Shown: piece by piece, positions 46,148-54,263 of the stretch
Position numbering within the stretch: position 1 is the first letter of the stretch
How the letters are laid out: each line of letters opens with the position of its first letter
Assembly: GCA_027485615.1 (NCBI GenBank)
Contig: JAIXQS010000144.1
Location: 62,001 to 126,000, forward strand
Source: Verrucomicrobiaceae bacterium
GTDB taxonomy: Bacteria > Verrucomicrobiota > Verrucomicrobiia > Verrucomicrobiales > Akkermansiaceae
Direction: 5' to 3'
DNA: 64,000 bases
Notes under the pieces: generated by a model
The model's input: the letters and a program-made list of their open reading frames with translations, nothing else
Told to the model about the DNA's origin: nothing
The model's database searches: none
Program-made: the position numbers and the translations under genes

Positions 46148-46615
46148 ATGAAATCATTCCTCTTCGATTGCGGCACCCGCGATTCCACCGCCTCCCTCGG
46201 CATCCTTTTCCTCCGCGTTTGCACAGGCCTGATGATGTTTTTCGGCCACGGGCTCGGCAAGATCCAGGGCTTTGCGAAAATGAAAGACGGCTTCCCCGTG
46301 CCGGACTTTTTCCCGCTGAAATACATGTCGCCACCGGTGAGCCTGATGGCAACGATCGGCGCGGAGGTCGTATGCTCGATCTTGATCATCCTCGGTCTCG
46401 CCACCCGCCCCGCCGCATTCATTTTCGCCTTCACCATGGTCGTTGCGGCCTTCGGAATCCTTGGCAGCGCCCCATGGTTCATTCCTGCCGGAATCGGTCC
46501 GAAAGAGGGTCCCGTCCTCTACCTCATCCCCGCCATCGCCATCCTCCTCACCGGAGCCGGCCAATTTTCCCTTGATGCCTCCATCCTAAAGGAACGCCGC
46601 CGCAAGAAGTGGTGA
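46148..46615 (+). CDS. DoxX family membrane protein
   Basis: A 155-aa protein with four TM segments. GILFLRVCTGLMMFFGHGLGK followed by PPVSLMATIGAEVVCSILI and LGLATRPAAFIFAFTMVVA is the DoxX pattern. DoxX proteins are often linked to redox or thiol homeostasis at the membrane. It is 8 nt after khpB and probably co-transcribed. Function here is unknown. Confidence 0.85.
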   Translation: MKSFLFDCGTRDSTASLGILFLRVCTGLMMFFGHGLGKIQGFAKMKDGFPVPDFFPLKYMSPPVSLMATIGAEVVCSILIILGLATRPAAFIFAFTMVVAAFGILGSAPWFIPAGIGPKEGPVLYLIPAIAILLTGAGQFSLDASILKERRRKKW

Positions 46616-46651
46616 GCCTCTTCTTGAAGGTTGAATTTTGAATTTTGAATT

Positions 46652-46996
46652 TTGGAAACGCACCGCCTCGTCCTTCCCGGAGACCTGAACCACTACGGTT
46701 CGCTCTTCGGCGGCCGGTTGCTCTCATGGGTCGATGAGGCCGCGTGGATCGCCGCGTCGGCGGAGTTCCCGCACTGCCAGTTCGTCACCATCGCCATGGA
46801 CAAGGTCGAGTTCCGCCACGGCGTGGGCGACGGCACGATCCTCCGCATCGCCTGTGAGCGGACGAAAAAGGGAAACACCTCCGTGACCTACCAAGTCCGC
46901 GTCTCCGATGCGAAGAACGCGCCCGAAGTCCCCGTTTTCCAAACGAACGTCACCTTCGTATCGGTAAATGACCGCGGCGAGAAACGGGCGATTTGA
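46652..46996 (+). CDS. Hotdog-fold acyl-CoA thioesterase (YciA/BACH-like)
   Basis: A 114-aa protein that hydrolyses acyl-CoA thioesters. GDLNHYGSLFGGRLLSWVDEAA carries the hotdog helix and the catalytic Asp; TIAMDKVEFRHGVGDG and TSVTYQVRVSDA follow. The start appears to be TTG, because a TGA lies in frame only one codon upstream and no other start exists. Just before it GAATTTT is repeated three times in tandem, and no Shine-Dalgarno is visible. The gene follows doxX by 36 nt. Confidence 0.82.
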   Translation: METHRLVLPGDLNHYGSLFGGRLLSWVDEAAWIAASAEFPHCQFVTIAMDKVEFRHGVGDGTILRIACERTKKGNTSVTYQVRVSDAKNAPEVPVFQTNVTFVSVNDRGEKRAI

Positions 46997-47005
46997 TTCC
47001 GGCAG

Positions 47006-48577
47006 ATGCTCCACACCATCGATATCGTCCTGCCGCTGGAGGTTTCCGAAGACTTGGAAGCCCAGCGTGGTGCAGCGGCGCGGACGCTCGGGGTTTCGCC
47101 GGATCGGGTGCGGGGTTTGCGATTGCGGAAACATTCCATTGATGCCCGGCAGAGACAGGTGAAGGTGCAGCTCCGGCTCGAGGTGGCGGTGGATGAGGAG
47201 TTGGCCGAGGAGCCCGCACCCGTGTGGTCGGCTCCGGCGCTTGCGAATGATGCGAAGCGGGTGCTGATCATCGGTGCGGGGCCGGCGGGGCTGTTCGCGG
47301 CGCTGCGTTGCCTGGAGCTGGGCGCGAAACCGATCATCCTGGAGCGCGGCAAGGACGCCTCGGCGCGGCGCTTCGATCTCGCCCCCATCCTCCGCGAGGG
47401 TCGCGTGATCGAGGACTCGAACTACTGCTTCGGCGAGGGCGGCGCGGGCACTTTTTCCGATGGGAAGCTTTACACCCGCGCCACGAAACGCGGGCCGGTG
47501 GCGGAGGTTTACCGTGTCCTCTGCGCTCACGGCGCCCCGGAAAAAATTCTGACCGACGCTCACCCGCATATCGGATCGAACCTTTTGCCGAACGTGGTCA
47601 AGGCGATCCGCGCGTCGATCCTCGCCCACGGCGGCGAAGTCCATTTCCACGCCAAGGTGAACGACCTGCTGATTTCCGGAGGGAAAATCCGCGGGGTCAC
47701 GACCACGGACGGCAGGGAATTTCTCGCCGACGCCACCATTCTCGCCACCGGCCACTCCGCGCGGGATATATACGCACTGCTCGCGGAAAAAAACATCCTG
47801 ATGGAGCACAAGCCCTTCGCGATCGGTTTCCGCATCGAGCACACCCAGCCGTTCATCGACAACTGCCAATACCACATCCCGGAAGGCCAGCCGCGCCCCG
47901 ACCTTTTGCCCGCCGCCCGCTACCGGCTCGCGACCAAGATCGCCGACCGCGGCGTGCATTCCTTCTGCATGTGCCCCGGCGGCTGGATCGTCCCGGCCGC
48001 GACGGCAGACGAGCAGGTGGTTGTCAACGGCATGTCGCTCTCCCGCCGCGATTCCCCCTTTGCGAATTCGGGCCTGGTGACAACCATCGAGCCCGAGGAC
48101 ATCGCGCATGGGATCCCGGAGCACGGCATCATGGCGGGCATCGCGTTCCAGGAAAAAATCGAGCGCACCGCAAAAAGCGCGGGCGGCAACAAATCCCTTG
48201 GCCAGATCGCCCCCGCGCAGCGCGCCGCCGACTATCTTTCCGGGAAAATTTCCGCCGATCTACCGGAAACATCGTACTTTCCCGGCCTCCACGCCGCTCC
48301 TTTGCATGAACTGCTGCCGAAAGCCGTGACCTCCCGCATCCGCGAAGGCCTGCGTCTCTTCGACCGCCAGATCCGCGGTTACGCCTCGCGCGAGGCCTTG
48401 CTGCTCGGCTTCGAGACCCGCACCTCCTCGCCCCTCCGCATCCCCCGCGACGCGGAAAGCCTCCAGCACCCGGAAATCGCCGGCCTTTTCCCCTGCGGCG
48501 AGGGCGCGGGCTACGCGGGCGGCATCGTCTCCGCCGCGCTGGATGGACTCAAGTGCGCAGAGGCTGCGGCCGGGTGA
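47006..48577 (+). CDS. FAD-dependent dehydrogenase (COG2509 type)
   Basis: A 523-aa flavoprotein. Residues ~1-70 form an extra domain before the Rossmann motif VLIIGAGPAGLFAALRC near residue 90. NYCFGEGGAGTFSDGKLYTR, ATILATGHSARDIYALL and the C-terminal GLFPCGEGAGYAGGIVSAALDG complete the family picture. This conserved group is uncharacterised; oxidoreduction with FAD is the only safe claim. It lies 9 nt after the thioesterase gene, so the two may be co-expressed. Confidence 0.87.
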   Translation: MLHTIDIVLPLEVSEDLEAQRGAAARTLGVSPDRVRGLRLRKHSIDARQRQVKVQLRLEVAVDEELAEEPAPVWSAPALANDAKRVLIIGAGPAGLFAALRCLELGAKPIILERGKDASARRFDLAPILREGRVIEDSNYCFGEGGAGTFSDGKLYTRATKRGPVAEVYRVLCAHGAPEKILTDAHPHIGSNLLPNVVKAIRASILAHGGEVHFHAKVNDLLISGGKIRGVTTTDGREFLADATILATGHSARDIYALLAEKNILMEHKPFAIGFRIEHTQPFIDNCQYHIPEGQPRPDLLPAARYRLATKIADRGVHSFCMCPGGWIVPAATADEQVVVNGMSLSRRDSPFANSGLVTTIEPEDIAHGIPEHGIMAGIAFQEKIERTAKSAGGNKSLGQIAPAQRAADYLSGKISADLPETSYFPGLHAAPLHELLPKAVTSRIREGLRLFDRQIRGYASREALLLGFETRTSSPLRIPRDAESLQHPEIAGLFPCGEGAGYAGGIVSAALDGLKCAEAAAG

Positions 48578-48721
48578 ATGTTCAACAACCTCTCACAAAA
48601 TCCACCCAACCAGGAAGCGCGATTTCCCCAGACCGCGTAGAATGGCCGGGCCGATGGCCGAAACGGGAAATTTTTTCGCGACCTGCCGCGCTACGGCGTC
48701 CATCCTCGCGCGCATCCCGCC

Positions 48722-49345
48722 ATGAACACCTTGCCGCGCCCGCCGATTTCCCAAGCCGAGTTCGTCCCTCCGCATTATTTCAGGCGGCTGGAGATGGCGG
48801 AGATCCGGAACGGGGAGCGGCCGCTGGAGATCGATCTGGGATGCGGTGACGGGTCGTTTCTCGTGGAGCTGGCGGGGCATCACCCGGAGCGGGATTTCAT
48901 CGGGGTGGAGAGGTTGCTGGGGCGCTGCAAGAAGGTGGCGAAGAAGATCCGGCGGGCGGGCACGGCCAACGCGCGCATCATGCGGCTGGATTCGAAATAT
49001 GTGGTGGAATGGCTGCTGCCTGCGGAGTCGGTTTCCCGCATCCACCTGTTGTGCCCGGATCCGTGGCCGAAGTTCAAGCACCGCCGCCGCCGCCTCGTGC
49101 AGATCCCTTTCCTGGAGGCGGTGAAAGCCGCACTGGAACCCGGCGGTGAATTCCTCTTCATGACGGATCATGAGGAATACTTCGAGGAGGCCTGTGGAAA
49201 AATCCGGGAGAGCGGGCGATTCGTGATCGAGCCGTGGGAGGAGGATTCGTTTTTCTACCCGAAGACGGATTTCCAGATCCAGTGGGAGGCGGCGGGGAAA
49301 TCGATGCACCGCATCCGCTGCGTGAGCGAAAAACAGGAAGATTGA
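48722..49345 (+). CDS. trmB: tRNA (guanine-46-N7)-methyltransferase
   Basis: A 207-aa SAM-dependent methylase that makes m7G46 in tRNA. IDLGCGDGSFLVELAGHHPE is the SAM motif, FIGVERLLGRCKKVAKK follows, and the TrmB-specific LLCPDPWPKFKHRRRRLVQ carries the catalytic and tRNA-binding residues. EFLFMTDHEEYFEEA comes later. Start ATG has no strong Shine-Dalgarno. It is an isolated gene on the plus strand. Confidence 0.95.
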   Translation: MNTLPRPPISQAEFVPPHYFRRLEMAEIRNGERPLEIDLGCGDGSFLVELAGHHPERDFIGVERLLGRCKKVAKKIRRAGTANARIMRLDSKYVVEWLLPAESVSRIHLLCPDPWPKFKHRRRRLVQIPFLEAVKAALEPGGEFLFMTDHEEYFEEACGKIRESGRFVIEPWEEDSFFYPKTDFQIQWEAAGKSMHRIRCVSEKQED

Positions 49346-49409
49346 GCGCTACCGGACGGGACGAATCGGGGCCTTACGGATCCATATCGGTGGATTCGAT
49401 ATCCGGGGC

Positions 49410-49793
49410 TCACCCCAGCGGGTTCACGAGGCCGGTCTCGCGGATGAAGAAATCCGGGTTGAGATCGGCGAGTGGGGCGCGGAGTTTCTCGATCTCGGCG
49501 GCGGGTCCGTGGACTTCGAGGCGGGCGAGATCGGCGAGTTCGAGGAATTTGCCGAGCAGTTCGCCGACGTTGGCCAGGTGGGCAAGTACGCCTTCCGCGC
49601 CAACATATGCCTCTCGGCAGGACGCCGTGTCACCGTTGCGGGTGAAATCATAATACAGGCAGGCGGTCTCGGTGGCGGTTTTTTCCGTGAAGGCGGGCAT
49701 CAGCGCAATGAAGGCCTCGAGGTTGCCCTCGCGGATCTTGAAATACGGATGGAGGCTGACGGAGTGGGAAAGTGCTTCGGACATGGCGGCCAT
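49410..49793 (-). CDS. Antibiotic-biosynthesis-monooxygenase-like (ABM) dimeric alpha-beta barrel protein
   Basis: A ~127-aa protein. SLHPYFKIREGNLEAFIALMP, TETACLYYDFTRNGDTASCRE and AHLANVGELLGKFLELAD follow the strand-helix pattern of YgiN/ABM-type quinol monooxygenases, which are small dimers. The start is ambiguous between two ATGs three codons apart, and the track start is 21 codons further upstream. It is followed by a hypothetical transport-factor-like gene on the same strand. Substrate unknown. Confidence 0.65.
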   Translation of the reverse strand: MAAMSEALSHSVSLHPYFKIREGNLEAFIALMPAFTEKTATETACLYYDFTRNGDTASCREAYVGAEGVLAHLANVGELLGKFLELADLARLEVHGPAAEIEKLRAPLADLNPDFFIRETGLVNPLG

Positions 49794-49937
49794 GTTAAAT
49801 CCGAAAGACGGGAAACAAAGGGAAAATCCCGCGAGCGGCTTATTTCCAACAGGCAACCGCTTCCCATGCCGGGGCGGCCTGCTCGACCCGCGCTGCGGAT
49901 CCCGCCGGATTTTCCGACGGCTTTCCCCGCCGAATGA

Positions 49938-50456
49938 TCACTGCTTTTTCCAGACGATCTTGTCGTAGCGCCAGCCGTCCCCGCCTTTTTTCCATACGAT
50001 GGTGACCTCGAAGCTACCGTCGGCGGGGCGGCCCGTGGAAAGTTCGATGTAACCTTCTGCCAGGAAACGGACTGTCGCCGTGTCGCCGACCACGTCCACG
50101 CCGCGGAAGGCGGTGATGTCAAAGCGCGATCGCTTCGCGTTCCGGCAGATCCATGAGAAGGCGGCCTCCATCTCTTCCTTGTCGAAACTGCCGTTCGCTT
50201 CCGGGACATCCGGGACGACGAGCTCAACCTCCGGGGCGAGCAACGCGTTCATGGAGTAAACCTTCGCCTGCCGCAGCGGCACGCCCGAGCCTTCGCTGAG
50301 CGTGAGGACTTCCATCAGGTGCTTCGTACGGCGCATGACGGCCTGTTCCGGCGAGAACCACCACATGCCGAGAGGCACGAGCAGGACGGCGGCGACGATA
50401 AGGACGATCCTGGCGTTTTTCACGGGTGTAGGCGGGAAGGCTGGAAATGCGGCCAT
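49938..50456 (-). CDS. Single-pass membrane protein with NTF2-like domain
   Basis: A 172-aa protein I cannot name. Residues ~15-35 form one hydrophobic segment (ARIVLIVAAVLLVPLGMWWF), after which the protein is soluble and probably periplasmic. The strand-rich tail (FDITAFRGVDVVGDTATVRF ... FEVTIVWKKGGDGWRYDKIVW) resembles the cone-shaped NTF2-like/DUF4440 fold. It is upstream of the ABM-like gene on the same strand. No catalytic residues can be assigned. Confidence 0.7.
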   Translation of the reverse strand: MAAFPAFPPTPVKNARIVLIVAAVLLVPLGMWWFSPEQAVMRRTKHLMEVLTLSEGSGVPLRQAKVYSMNALLAPEVELVVPDVPEANGSFDKEEMEAAFSWICRNAKRSRFDITAFRGVDVVGDTATVRFLAEGYIELSTGRPADGSFEVTIVWKKGGDGWRYDKIVWKKQ

Positions 50457-50551
50457 GAGTCCGCGTGGGCGCTGGATCTGCGATCAGCGGCGGAGCCCTT
50501 CATCCGCGCAGGACGGAGAAGGGCTGGAGACGGGAGCGGCCGTGATCTCGA

Positions 50552-50887
50552 CTACGGCTTGGCGGGCTCGGGCTTTTTCGCCCAGACCTGGCACCATCCG
50601 GCGGCGGTCACAAGCTTGCCTCCGAAGGCACCGCATGGGCCGGACGCTTCGCCGGCTTTTCCGGTGTAGAGAGCGCAGTTATCGCATCTTTGCTCCGGCT
50701 TGTGCATGGGATATTTCACCGCGTCCACCTTGGTGGTGTCCTCTTTGTAGCCGAGCGCGATGGCGACAGGATCGGTCTCTACAAGCTTGGCCGGCGGCGG
50801 TGCCTGGCCGAATGCCCGGGAGCATACGGCGGCTGGAATGGCGGCGGAAACGGCGAGTTGGCGCAGGAAATTGCGGCGGTTGTTCAT
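50552..50887 (-). CDS. High-potential iron-sulfur protein (HiPIP), Tat-exported
   Basis: A 111-aa protein with a twin-arginine leader (NNRRNFLRQLAVSAAIPAAV). The mature part has the four-cysteine pattern of HiPIP: RCDNCALYTG, then GPCGAF and GWCQVW. HiPIPs bind one [4Fe-4S] cluster and carry electrons in the periplasm. The ORF track start 29 codons upstream lacks similarity, so I use the ATG before NNRRNF. No clear electron-transfer partner is adjacent. Confidence 0.9.
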   Translation of the reverse strand: MNNRRNFLRQLAVSAAIPAAVCSRAFGQAPPPAKLVETDPVAIALGYKEDTTKVDAVKYPMHKPEQRCDNCALYTGKAGEASGPCGAFGGKLVTAAGWCQVWAKKPEPAKP

Positions 50888-51393
50888 AGTGTTTGTTTGG
50901 TTAGATCTAGAAGACGGCGAATCGTAACACACTTCAGGCGGCCTGCACTCAGGAAATTGCGCAAAGATCCGCAATTTTTACTCACCAATGCAGCCCGACC
51001 CGGATGAACGGAAAGGGATGATGTGATCTTGCTGCCCCCCAGTGTTTCATTCGCCATCCGTCGTCACTTTTTCGAAACCGCTCCCGAACCTCGCCGCTAG
51101 CGAACCACAAACCCGGCCTGCGGATCCGGGCCGTTTTCGAAAAGTCCTTCCCGAAACGGAGATGGATTGGGTTTCGGGAATGGTTCCGCTGTGCGGAAGG
51201 GATTTCACCGTTCCGGGCTGCGAGCGCGGCCTTTTCGGCAATAGCTTTCGGTAAAAGGCCTAACCCTAAGTGCTGAAGACGCTGTCGGTCATCCAATGAT
51301 TTGCGCGTATGACAGCAGGATAAAAAAGAGCCGCCACCGCAGCGGCAGTTCCCGCTTGAATGTCCGGCGCGCCCGGCCTAATCCCTTCGCCAC
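50888..51393. other. Gene-free stretch of ~500 bases with dense hairpins
   Basis: Between the HiPIP gene and the next membrane protein no ORF is convincing. The middle holds successive hairpins: CCCGG/CCGGG, TTCCCGAAAC/GTTTCGGGAA (perfect 10-bp stem), TTCCG/CGGAA and GGCCTTTT/AAAAGGCC. They sit between about 51,060 and 51,262. A structured RNA or a remnant of a repeat element are both possible. The first ~170 bases show nothing I can name. Confidence 0.5.
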
Positions 51394-51999
51394 ATGGACG
51401 CCCGCCACCCTTATGAAATGATCCCGCTGTTTACGGCGGGGCTGCTGCTGGGTATATGGCTGATCGGCTCGCACGTGCTGATGCTCGCGAAGCCCGCGCT
51501 GGTTCAGGGTTGGCTGAAAAAATTTCCGCGCCACGTCCTCTCAGGGCAGATCATACTCGGGATCGGCCTCGCATGGTTTTGGCTGCTGGTCGCGCCGGAG
51601 GGCATGGGCAAGCTGAGCGCGCTGCGGATGGATCTCGGCGAGTTCAACAACATCAAGCCCATCCTGAGGCTGCTGGTTCCGGCTTCGCTGGTTCTGGTAT
51701 CCATGAGCGTGCGGGATTTCCTCGCGGTGCGTGCACTGGGCCTGCTCGGGCTGATGGTGGCCGCTCCGCTGCTGGATGCCGCTTTCCTGAAAGACCCGGA
51801 CAGCCGCCTGCTTGTCCCGGTCTTCGCCTACGCACTTCTGACTGCGTCGCTTTTCTGGGTGGGGATGCCCTACCTTTTCCGGGACGCAGTTACATGGGTA
51901 ACTGCTACGCCGGGACGCTGGCGCACCGCATGCCTTTGCGGGCTGGCCTATGGCGCGGCCACGGTGGTTTGCGCGTTCGCTTTCTGGCGGGATTACTAG
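51394..51999 (+). CDS. Hypothetical six-TM membrane protein
   Basis: A 201-aa protein with about six hydrophobic segments, beginning MIPLFTAGLLLGIWLIGSHVL after a short cytoplasmic leader. No family is recognised. A conserved-looking WLKKFPRHVLSGQIILGIGL lies at the first cytoplasmic loop. Its 3' end is convergent with the entericidin-like gene 4 nt away. Confidence 0.7.
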   Translation: MDARHPYEMIPLFTAGLLLGIWLIGSHVLMLAKPALVQGWLKKFPRHVLSGQIILGIGLAWFWLLVAPEGMGKLSALRMDLGEFNNIKPILRLLVPASLVLVSMSVRDFLAVRALGLLGLMVAAPLLDAAFLKDPDSRLLVPVFAYALLTASLFWVGMPYLFRDAVTWVTATPGRWRTACLCGLAYGAATVVCAFAFWRDY

Positions 52000-52003
52000 G
52001 GAA

Positions 52004-52189
52004 CTAGTATACAGGAGCGCCGCCGGACTGGTATTCCGAGCCGGAATCACCGGTCTGCTGCTCCGCCTTCTTCTCCATCTCGGTGCCGAGGACGCGCATG
52101 TCGCGCCCCAGGCCGATGGTGGTGTTGCAGGATGACAGGGCTGCGAGGGCGATTGCGCCAAAAAGTGCCGTTTTCAAAATGCTTTTCAT
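52004..52189 (-). CDS. Entericidin-like small lipoprotein
   Basis: A 61-aa protein with a lipobox (LAALSSC) after a signal peptide and the short mature sequence CNTTIGLGRDMRVLGTEMEK. The CNTxxGxGxDxxxxGxxxE pattern is that of entericidin EcnA/EcnB lipoproteins of the outer or inner membrane. The tail is short and rich in Gly and Ser. In enterobacteria they form an antidote/toxin pair, but only one is present here, so the role is unclear. Confidence 0.85.
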   Translation of the reverse strand: MKSILKTALFGAIALAALSSCNTTIGLGRDMRVLGTEMEKKAEQQTGDSGSEYQSGGAPVY

Positions 52190-52222
52190 GTGCGGAAATG
52201 GATGTACCGGCGTCCGGATTTG

Positions 52223-53410
52223 TCAACTTTTCTTGAGTTCGCGGCGCAGTTCGATGATTCCGTCCCGGATCGCGAAAATCTCGCCGCGGAGGTTTTCGAG
52301 GGATGCGCAAGCGTCGGGATCGTCGGCGGCGGCTATCAGTTCGCCGCAGGCGCCGACAGCGTCGTTGATCCAGTTCAGGCAGCGTTTCAGGACGGCGAGG
52401 ACAAACCCGGCCTCCGGCTCGTAACCGCTGCCATGCCCATGGAGCACGCCCGCCAGCTTGGCGCTGACCTGCATGAGATTGGATACGAGCCGCTGCGCCG
52501 GGCTGTCCTTGTCATCACCGCGGCTTACCAAATCGAAGCAACGCATCGCGACCTCGCGAGCCCTCGCCTGCAGAGGATGGCTTTCGGCGAGCCAATCCTC
52601 ATCGTCCTCATCCTCGTCGTCGTCCTCATCGCCTGAGCCGCGCCATTCCTCGCGGAAATCCCCTTCATCATCGAAGTCCTCGTCCTCGCCGCTTTCCTCG
52701 CGCTCCGCCATGGCTCCGAGAAGACCATCCCAGCCCATCACGAAGGCCTCTTTCCGCTCGCTGTCGTGGTCGTCGATGTATTTCTCGAGCACCTCCTGAT
52801 AGGCGTCGCTGAGGCGGTCGGACTCCTTGAGGCGCTCCTCCCACTCGAACTCATCGAGCTCGCCTTGGGCGGGGGCGCTTTCCGCGGCTTCGTCCGGCTC
52901 GGCGCGGCGTATCACCTGGGCGAGGAAATCACGCATCGCGCTGAGGTTCGCGAGTTTCTGCGCTTCTTCCTGATCATCGTCCATCCGCCACTCGCTGGCG
53001 GAAACTTTCAGATGGTAGTCGGCCGCTTCGATGAGGACCCGCCCGTTGATTTCGCTGAACCACTCGATGTAGAGGACGTTGCTCCATTGGAAAGGGATTT
53101 CCTGGCCGCGCCGTTCGCACTCGTCCATCTCCTCCTCGGAAATTTCCGGCACGCGTGCTTTCCGCGACGCGGTGATATCGCCGATGATGCCTGTCTGCTC
53201 GGTATCGAGTTCGGAGGCCTCGGGGCAGACGCGCGGGTTGGGATTTTCAAACTCCAACACGGATCCCGCGAGATCCCGCCAACAATCGCCGTTGAGGGAA
53301 AGGATGAGCGGCTCATCGCGACCCGCGAGCCAGATCTTGCCGGTGGTGAGACCCTCGACGGTGTTGTCGATCAACCCGTGTTCCACCGCTTCGTCCACGC
53401 GCCATGCCAT
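52223..53410 (-). CDS. Hypothetical acidic protein
   Basis: A 395-aa soluble protein I cannot name. The N-terminal ~140 residues look globular (GLIDNTVEGLTTGKIWLAG and PFQWSNVLYIEWFSEINGRV). The middle is extremely rich in Glu and Asp (SGEDEDFDDEGDFREEW and a run of acidic residues around GDEDDDEDEDDEDW). The last ~90 residues are helical. Acidic middles of this kind can be flexible linkers. No signal peptide or TM segment is seen. Confidence 0.75.
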   Translation of the reverse strand: MAWRVDEAVEHGLIDNTVEGLTTGKIWLAGRDEPLILSLNGDCWRDLAGSVLEFENPNPRVCPEASELDTEQTGIIGDITASRKARVPEISEEEMDECERRGQEIPFQWSNVLYIEWFSEINGRVLIEAADYHLKVSASEWRMDDDQEEAQKLANLSAMRDFLAQVIRRAEPDEAAESAPAQGELDEFEWEERLKESDRLSDAYQEVLEKYIDDHDSERKEAFVMGWDGLLGAMAEREESGEDEDFDDEGDFREEWRGSGDEDDDEDEDDEDWLAESHPLQARAREVAMRCFDLVSRGDDKDSPAQRLVSNLMQVSAKLAGVLHGHGSGYEPEAGFVLAVLKRCLNWINDAVGACGELIAAADDPDACASLENLRGEIFAIRDGIIELRRELKKS

Positions 53411-53477
53411 GCGCCGGATGATCCCACCCTGTTTCCTGCAACGTCAAGCCAGCTGTTGCGGGCGGGATGAACGGGCG

Positions 53478-53945
53478 TCAGTAAATTTTCCTGCCCGGCA
53501 TCGCCTTGTACTCCTCTGCCAGCGCGATCGCCTCTTCGCGGACGAGTTGTTTTTCAGGGATCGAGCGACGGGAGGCGGGCAAGGTGAACTGCCGGAAAAA
53601 CTCGCGGTCATCGAAGCCGAGGCGGGCGGCATCGGCGATATCGAAGCCGTAGCATATCGCGGAAATGCGCGCCCAATGGATTGCGCCGAGACACATCGGG
53701 CAGGGTTGGCCGGTGGTATGGATCACGCAGCCTTCCAGCGAGTGGCTGCCGGTTTTCGCACAGGCATCGCGTATGGCGACGATCTCGCCGTGGGCGGTGG
53801 GATCGTGGGTGGCGAGGACGCGGTTCCAGCCTTCACCGATGATTTCCCCGTCGCGCACGATCACCGCGCCGAAGGGGCCGCCATCCCCGGCACGCATGCC
53901 GTTTCTGGCGAGCTGGATCGCGCGCCGCATGAATTCCTCTTGCAT
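53478..53945 (-). CDS. Nucleoside/guanine deaminase of the cytidine deaminase fold
   Basis: A 155-aa zinc-dependent deaminase. The zinc motifs are TAHGEIVAIRDAC (HGE where HAE is more common) and QPCPMCLGAIHWARI. The pattern and the closing region resemble guanine deaminase (GuaD) more than tRNA adenosine deaminase (TadA), so purine salvage is the likely role. I start at the ATG before QEEFMRRAIQL. It is divergent from the kinase gene downstream. Confidence 0.83.
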   Translation of the reverse strand: MQEEFMRRAIQLARNGMRAGDGGPFGAVIVRDGEIIGEGWNRVLATHDPTAHGEIVAIRDACAKTGSHSLEGCVIHTTGQPCPMCLGAIHWARISAICYGFDIADAARLGFDDREFFRQFTLPASRRSIPEKQLVREEAIALAEEYKAMPGRKIY

Positions 53946-54263
53946 GGTGTTTGGTATCATTTCACGGCAATCACCGCCAAGGCCAAGGAAAATCATTTTT
54001 GCGGGATTTATGCTTCAGATGATTCCATGTTTTCCCATGGATCGCTTACCCCGCCACCCGGTTGCATTCCTTGACATGGAACACGCGCGCTGTTTGAGCG
54101 GATGATTGTTCCCGAGGCTTGGTATCGTCCGATAGAAAAACCGTGCGGGCTTTATGACCCGCCTTCGCCTACCTAAAAGCCATTCGAAAACCACTACCCG
54201 GGCTTGCCACGAGTCCGTGCGCCTGACTAAACAATGAGCGTGGCGTGAAAACATCCCAGTCCA
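53946..54263. other. Divergent intergenic region, 318 bases
   Basis: This gap must hold the promoters of the deaminase and the kinase genes. The only clear structure is a short hairpin, GCGGG and CCCGC around CTTTATGA, with no T-run. No gene or RNA is recognised. Confidence 0.5.

Noticed and set aside
50982-51296. 104-aa ORF in the hairpin-rich gap
   Set aside because: No family similarity, and the DNA folds into successive hairpins.
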